Assembly (NCBI GenBank): GCA_012295275.1
Contig: CM022677.1
Location: 13,615,154 to 13,634,834, forward strand
Reading direction: 5' to 3'
DNA from: Chrysomallon squamiferum
Taxonomy: Eukaryota; Mollusca; Gastropoda; Neomphalida; Peltospiridae
Length of the DNA stretch: 19,681 nt
Each line of letters opens with the position of its first letter. Position 1 is the stretch's first letter. Of the stretch, positions 17,554 through 19,681 are shown piece after piece. Both the position numbers and the translations under genes were made by a program. Under the pieces are notes generated by a model that saw only the letters and a program-made list of their open reading frames with translations, did no database searches and had not been told where the DNA came from.

Positions 17554-18859
17554 CTGTAAAAGTAGTAAACAAAACTTATCCTGATAACCCTAATAAATAA
17601 AATTGATTTACTTAAAAACTATAACATTTATCATTGGAAATGATAGCAAATTTTTATTTAAAAGTTACTTGAAGTATTAAAAATTACAAATTATTTAGTC
17701 ATAATAAATACATTTTACATCTTATATCATCATTAAGATATCTCTTGAAAATTATCTGCTTGTCTGTTATTTTTTTAAAAATACAGAAGTTTATAATTTT
17801 TAGTGTTCATAACCAGCAAGTTTCTTCAGTTTTGTGTCAAACTTTATAATTAACAAGATTGTTCACCATAAATAAACAAAATAATATTTTGGATGCCTTT
17901 TTTTCTTGGATTTTAATAATAAAGAGTTAATTTTTTTATTTTTTTTTTTTAATTTCCAAAACATAGGATGTTGTATATAAGATTTTTGTTAATAATAACT
18001 TTTCTGTTTTACTTTTTTTCTTATGCAATATTAGTTTAATTATATCTTTGAAAAACAGCAGTTTCAAGCCTTTTGTCTGTAGTTTCAAGCCTTTTGTCTG
18101 CCCGGACAACATGGGGACAATGTGAGAATTCTGTCACATGAACTGACATGATCAACATCGTGGACAACATGGACTGCAGTGGAAGTTCAGTCATCTTAAA
18201 TATAACACAGAAGTACATGAGTTATTAAAACTTATAACATACATATATATGATTAATAGTTTGTTAAATTTTTAATTTATCAGTATTTAAATTGATAAAT
18301 GTTTTAATTACAACTAGTTTTAATAAATAAAAATCTGAAATGATCCCAGAGCTCACTCTATCCTTAAAACATTACCCTGTTTCCAATTCCACACTGAGTT
18401 CCATTCATAATTTATCTTGTATTGTGTCTGTGCCGCGTCTTAAACCATCATTAATTTCTACAGATTTTGGAATAATTTTTTTAAAGAAATAAACAGTTTT
18501 ATAAACTTTCAAATTCTAAATGAAAATTAGGATTATGTAATATCAGGTTTTAATTTTTGATCTTTTTTTTAAACATTTACAGTGTTTAAAGTTAAATTCT
18601 GTTAATTTATGTATAATAAAAATAATAATAAATAAATAATTAGTAAAATAATAGGTCTGTTTCAATAGCTATTATATCGGTGAGAAACGTGATTTATAAA
18701 TATTTTTTTAGCTGCTTTTCCTAATTATTTTCTTTCCTTATTTTATTTTATTTTATTTTATTTTCTAGTCAAATTGGTTATCAAGTATTTTATTTCACAG
18801 TGGTTAATCACTGGAATAAAGTGAGAGAGAAAACTGTAAACTATGAATTAAACTGACTG
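17554..18859. other. AT-rich host DNA, probably intronic
   Basis: No supported gene. If 17366-17553 is an exon, this is upstream intron on the minus strand. It contains a short direct duplication, GTTTCAAGCCTTTTGTCTG, at about 18060-18078 and 18081-18099, inside the less AT-rich patch 18055-18200, and a TTTTA run at 18740-18764. The patch has an open minus frame of 60 codons with no recognisable features. Confidence 0.5.
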
Positions 18860-18871
18860 CTGTGTTTTCTG

Positions 18872-19068
18872 TATGATTATCAAACACTTCTCACTAGTCA
18901 GTGTGTAAGAAGTGTGGGTAGTCACAGAATCAAATCACATTAGTGCTTCCATCAGACTGTTTTCAGTGTGATTATCAAACACTTCTCACTAGTCAGTGTG
19001 TAAGACAGTGTATGAAGTGTGGGTAGTCACAGAATCAAATCACATTAGTGCTTCCATCAGACTGTTTC
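18872..19068. repeat. Tandem duplication of about 95-102 bp
   Basis: The segment TGATTATCAAACACTTCTCA...CTTCCATCAGACTGTTT occurs at 18874 and again at 18969. The second copy has an extra 10 nt (near ACAGTGTATG). The two are otherwise almost identical, so the duplication looks recent. Confidence 0.9.
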
Positions 19069-19449
19069 TGGCTCCATTATAAAAGAAATTGAAATGTGTC
19101 TTCCTGTCCATGTGTACACAAGTAATTAAACATTTCAGACAGAAAATCAGTGAATCTAGAAAACACAACAGATTTAGATAATTAAACCATTCAACACAAT
19201 CTGCAAATACTTCTGTTTTTCAGGTCAAAAGGATATTTTCTAAGCCATTCTAAGACAGTATTTATTAATTATAATTGTATTTATGTTTGTAGAGAGGAAG
19301 GAATGTGATGATATTTCTTCTAGATAAGATGAACAGCAAACAGTCTCTTGATGTGTTTGAGTTGATGTTGAAGAACTGGACATTCATCGCCAACAAATGA
19401 AGTAAGAACTTTTTAATGTTACAAACAAAATAAATACTAGAAAACATAA
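19069..19449. other. Host noncoding DNA between duplication and integrase fragment
   Basis: No gene or structured repeat is recognised. An open minus frame of 60 codons at 19265-19447 has no family features. Confidence 0.5.
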
Positions 19450-19670
19450 AGTCATGTTTAAGACATTTTCTTTGCCTCTTGAAGATGGCTGCAGCACTGT
19501 GAAATCCATGGCTACAATCTCATGAGGTCTAATAACAATACGATGTCCCAAAGGTAGTTTCAGTTTGAGTTGTGGCAGTTCTGCCACCATACACCTTTCA
19601 CACTCTTTACACCACTTGTTCCACATCTTTGTGCACTGCAAGCCAGCAACAACTTCTTCTAATAAGACTC
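19450..19670 (-). pseudogene. Ty3/gypsy-type integrase fragment
   Basis: The minus strand reads WCKECERC, the Cys pair of an HHCC integrase zinc finger. After a linker (PLGHRIVIRPHE) it reads IVAMDFTVLQPSSRGKENVL, matching the start of the integrase catalytic core with the first Asp of the DDE triad (AMDFT). Similarity ends after about VLNMT at 19450, where the expected continuation is missing, and a TGA lies upstream at about 19669. It is therefore a short decayed piece, and the rest may lie outside the window. Recognition is by motif. Confidence 0.7.
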
Positions 19671-19681
19671 ATTCTTCTTTC

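Overview
The window is eukaryotic: AT-rich DNA full of microsatellites (long TTA/TTG, CT, TA and CA runs), decayed transposon pieces and a spliced exon, with no bacterial operon structure. An invertebrate metazoan is the best guess; the host phylum cannot be read from the sequence. Host DNA lies at about 1-5470 and 16245-19681.

The centre (about 5470-16243) is an endogenous virus locus: two related parvovirus-like genomes, here called unit A (about 5470-10100) and unit B (about 10600-15930), joined head to tail through terminal-repeat (TR) DNA. A TR block also follows unit B, giving a unit period of about 5.5 kb. Each unit carries, on the + strand, a capsid block followed by a replication gene. 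The capsid block has three open frames, each in the -1 frame relative to the one before: ORF1 (about 121 codons, Ala-rich), ORF2 (about 200-212 codons, acidic then Gly/Ser-rich) and ORF3 (the main capsid-like protein). ORF1 and ORF2 overlap as ATGA. In unit A, ORF2 meets ORF3 at an in-phase T_TTA_AAC heptamer. The replication gene (NS1-like, about 700 codons) has an HUH nickase motif (His-Val-His) and an SF3 helicase with a GESDSGKT Walker A. A conserved promoter with a TGACGTCA site and a TATAAATA box lies between the blocks. Capsid-before-NS in the same sense, with TRs after NS and before capsid, is the reverse of the usual parvovirus order.

Both units are dead as genes, but with different lesions: frameshifts, nonsense codons, a deletion of about 390 nt in capsid A and one of about 135 nt in capsid B. 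The coding parts differ mostly at synonymous positions, so the two genomes probably diverged as working viruses. In contrast, about 180 nt of TR are nearly identical between the two blocks, and one TR hairpin has perfect 96-nt arms.

The left viral edge touches a fragment of a non-LTR retrotransposon RNase H domain. Host features to the left include a 176-bp hAT-like MITE and microsatellites. To the right are one well-supported minus-strand exon of an unrecognised gene, two local duplications, and a broken Ty3/gypsy integrase fragment running off the window end.
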